DNA of 6,883 nucleotides from JBBRUG01 sp038247995. GTDB taxonomy: Bacteria; Chloroflexota; Chloroflexia; Chloroflexales; Chloroflexaceae. Positions 5,893 through 6,883 of this stretch are shown here, piece after piece (positions within the stretch are counted from its first letter, which is position 1; each line of letters starts with the position of its first letter). Below the pieces are notes generated by a model. That model did not search any database. It was not told where the DNA came from and was given only the letters and a program-made list of their open reading frames with translations. Where the stretch lies: the NCBI GenBank assembly GCA_038247995.1, contig JBBRUG010000317.1:1-6883 (forward strand), given 5' to 3'. A program made the translations under genes and the position numbers.

Positions 5893-5932
5893 GACCGGGA
5901 CTGCTCCCGCCGCCCCCTACCCCAAGGTGACC

Positions 5933-6495
5933 ATGACCCAGCCGCAGCTTACCCAGCTTCCGGACGACTTGCCGGTACCAGAAGACGATGGCGCGTGTGC
6001 GCACATGCCGGGCATGCGGCTCCCCGCGTTGCTGCTGCCGACGACCGATGGGCAGCGGATTGATCTGGCGGCATGCAGCGGGCGTACCATTGTGTATGCC
6101 TACCCGCGTAGCGGCCAACCCGGCCAGCCCTTGCCGACGGATTGGGACGCGATCCCCGGCGCGCGCGGGATACGCCTGAAGCATGCGGGTTCCGTGATCA
6201 TCACGCCGAGGTGCGTGCGCTCGGCGCCGCCGTCTTCGGCCTGAGCACCCAGGACACCGCCTACCAACAGGAGCTCGTCGCGCGCTTGCACCTGCCGTTT
6301 GCCCTCCTGAGCGACGCCGACCTGCGCTTTGCCACGGCGCTCCAGGCGCCCACCTTCACCGTCGATGGGATGACCTTGCTCAAGCGCTTCACGCTGGTGA
6401 TCCGCGACGGCATTGTCGAGCACGTGTTCTACCCGGTGTTTCCGCCGGATACCCACGCGGCGCAGGTGCTGGCCTGGCTTGCGGCGCATCCGTGA
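5933..6495 (+). pseudogene. Peroxiredoxin (AhpC/TSA family), frameshifted at the peroxidatic cysteine
   Basis: Two overlapping frames together spell one thioredoxin-fold peroxidase of about 188 residues, an enzyme that reduces H2O2 and organic hydroperoxides in the cytoplasm. The first frame, from ATG 5933, gives LPVPEDDGACAHMPGMRLP, IVYAYPRSGQPG and WDAIPGARG (ending 6169). The second resumes at 6172 with TPEACGFRDHHAEVRALGA, then VFGLSTQDTAYQ, LHLPFALLSDADL and HVFYPVFPPD, ending at TGA 6493-6495. Only two bases (AT, 6170-6171) stand between the Gly and Thr codons where the family has the Cys codon of GARGCTPEAC, so one base is missing and the catalytic Cys is lost. No single inserted base next to AT would restore TGT or TGC. 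Unrepaired, the first frame stops at 6242-6244 after 104 codons. The start at 5933 has AAGG 5 nt upstream, and the earlier in-frame ATG (5891) lies in the promoter. This is either a real pseudogene or a base-call error. Confidence 0.8.
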
Positions 6496-6517
6496 TTGCA
6501 GGGGGAGTCTCGTTGCT

Positions 6518-6742
6518 ATGGATGGAGATCAGGCCCACTTCGCGCTCCTCGCCGGCGCTGAATTTATCGTGCTGACCACCTATCGGCGCAGCGGCGTTGG
6601 CGTGCCGACGCCGGTCTGGTTTGCGCATGAAGATGGAGTGCTATACGTGACCACCGGCGCGGACGCCGGCAAGGTCAAGCGGTTGCGCGCCAACCCGGTC
6701 GTGCAGGTCGCCGCCAGTGATCGGGTCGGCGCGGTGCTTGGG
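6518..6742 (+). CDS. PPOX-class (F420-type) flavin/deazaflavin-binding protein, N-terminal 75 codons
   Basis: From ATG 6518, preceded by GGGGGAG at 6501-6507, the frame encodes FALLAGAEFIVLTTYRRSG, then VPTPVWFAHEDGVLYVTTG and AGKVKRLRANPVVQVAASD. This is the characteristic first half of the pyridoxamine-5'-phosphate-oxidase-like split-barrel family, in the subgroup usually annotated as F420-dependent oxidoreductases of about 125-140 residues. It follows the peroxiredoxin by 22 bp and may share its transcript. The frame stays open to 6883, but family resemblance stops near GPP at 6741-6749, where the 141-bp terminal repeat begins. The remaining 47 codons read through the antisense of a reverse transcriptase start and an intergenic repeat. 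The C-terminal half is therefore missing, either by rearrangement or, more likely, by an assembly misjoin. Confidence 0.75.
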
Positions 6743-6820
6743 CCGCCGTGCGGCGCGGTAGGCGCCGTAGAGATTCGCGAAGTCGTAGACGTGCGGGTAC
6801 AGGTTGCGATAGGTCTTCAT
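6743..6820 (-). pseudogene. Second copy of the reverse transcriptase N-terminus (26 codons)
   Basis: This is the same 26 codons as at 1-78, read leftward from ATG 6820-6818. Left of 6743 the frame continues as PKHRADPITGG and meets a TAG after 33 further codons antisense to the PPOX gene. It lacks the GK-R residues that normally follow ARR in these enzymes, so the copy is not a working gene. Most likely it is the overlap end of an assembly loop. Confidence 0.6.
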
Positions 6821-6844
6821 AAAAAATTTCGCGATTCGCGCCTG

Positions 6845-6870
6845 CCCTTCGACAAGCTCAGGACGAACGG
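6845..6870. repeat. Second copy of the dispersed intergenic repeat motif
   Basis: Identical to 103-128 because it lies in the terminal repeat. It is not independent evidence of a second genomic copy. Confidence 0.55.
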
Positions 6871-6883
6871 CGTGGGTGGGGGA

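Larger units (their letters stand above)
6743..6883. repeat. Right copy of the 141-bp exact terminal direct repeat
   Basis: These bases are identical to 1-141. They begin in the middle of the PPOX gene and carry, on the minus strand, the first 26 codons of the reverse transcriptase (6820 to 6743), then the intergenic repeat motif. If the ends were joined, the sequence would be a circle of 6742 bp in which the PPOX gene is cut after about 75 codons. The reverse transcriptase frame would run 33 codons into PPOX antisense before a TAG. Neither is a sensible gene. Confidence 0.95.

Noticed and set aside
5028..5894. A 288-codon plus-strand frame opposite the CHAT domain, running into the divergent spacer.
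   Set aside because: The opposite strand encodes the CHAT His and Cys motifs; the plus frame has no recognisable domain and ends inside the rightward promoter.
5891..5932. Peroxiredoxin start at ATG 5891.
   Set aside because: That ATG overlaps the TACAAT -10 box and lies upstream of the predicted transcription start; the ATG at 5933 has a ribosome site and matches the usual N-terminus.
1..6742. A genuine small plasmid or phage circle.
   Set aside because: There are no replication, partition, mobilisation or structural genes, and both genes at the join would be truncated.

Overview
The window is GC-rich bacterial DNA dominated by a three-gene leftward locus that reads as a diversity-generating retroelement (DGR) coupled to STAND/NACHT conflict proteins. 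The gene content fits a filamentous or otherwise multicellular bacterium, and Chloroflexota is my best guess. That guess rests on the CHAT/NACHT/FGE-type genes, an F420-type PPOX protein, the style of the peroxiredoxin and a dispersed intergenic repeat that I recognise from memory. It is an inference, not a measurement.

Leftward locus, in transcription order. A 906-aa protein (5774 to 3054) carries a CHAT caspase-like protease domain with a visible His/Cys dyad, followed by a NACHT NTPase. After a 43-nt gap comes a 924-aa protein (3010 to 236) with its own related NACHT and a C-terminal formylglycine-generating-enzyme (FGE, C-type-lectin fold) domain. The last part of that FGE domain (about 260-364) looks like a DGR variable region: every codon from residue 888 to 913 ends in C or T, as expected when AAY codons of a template are randomised at adenines. 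After 157 bp, the first 26 codons of a DGR-type reverse transcriptase begin at 78 and run off the left edge. The template repeat and the body of the reverse transcriptase are not in the window. A reasonable model is that the diversified NACHT-FGE protein recognises a ligand and signals through the homologous NACHT of the CHAT protease.

The divergent intergenic region (5775-5932) holds a good promoter candidate on each strand. The leftward one is overlapped by a 6-bp-arm palindrome and followed by a 15-codon ORF whose stop abuts the GTG start of the CHAT-NACHT gene.

Rightward genes. A peroxiredoxin gene (5933-6495) has a one-base frameshift exactly where the peroxidatic cysteine codon is expected. 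A PPOX/F420-type flavin-binding protein starts at 6518, but its homology ends near 6742.

Structure of the contig. Bases 6743-6883 repeat bases 1-141 exactly (141 bp). The right end therefore switches from the middle of the PPOX gene into an antisense copy of the reverse transcriptase start. A 141-bp exact end overlap looks like a de Bruijn-graph loop, so the 6742/6743 junction and any idea of a 6742-bp circle should be treated with suspicion.
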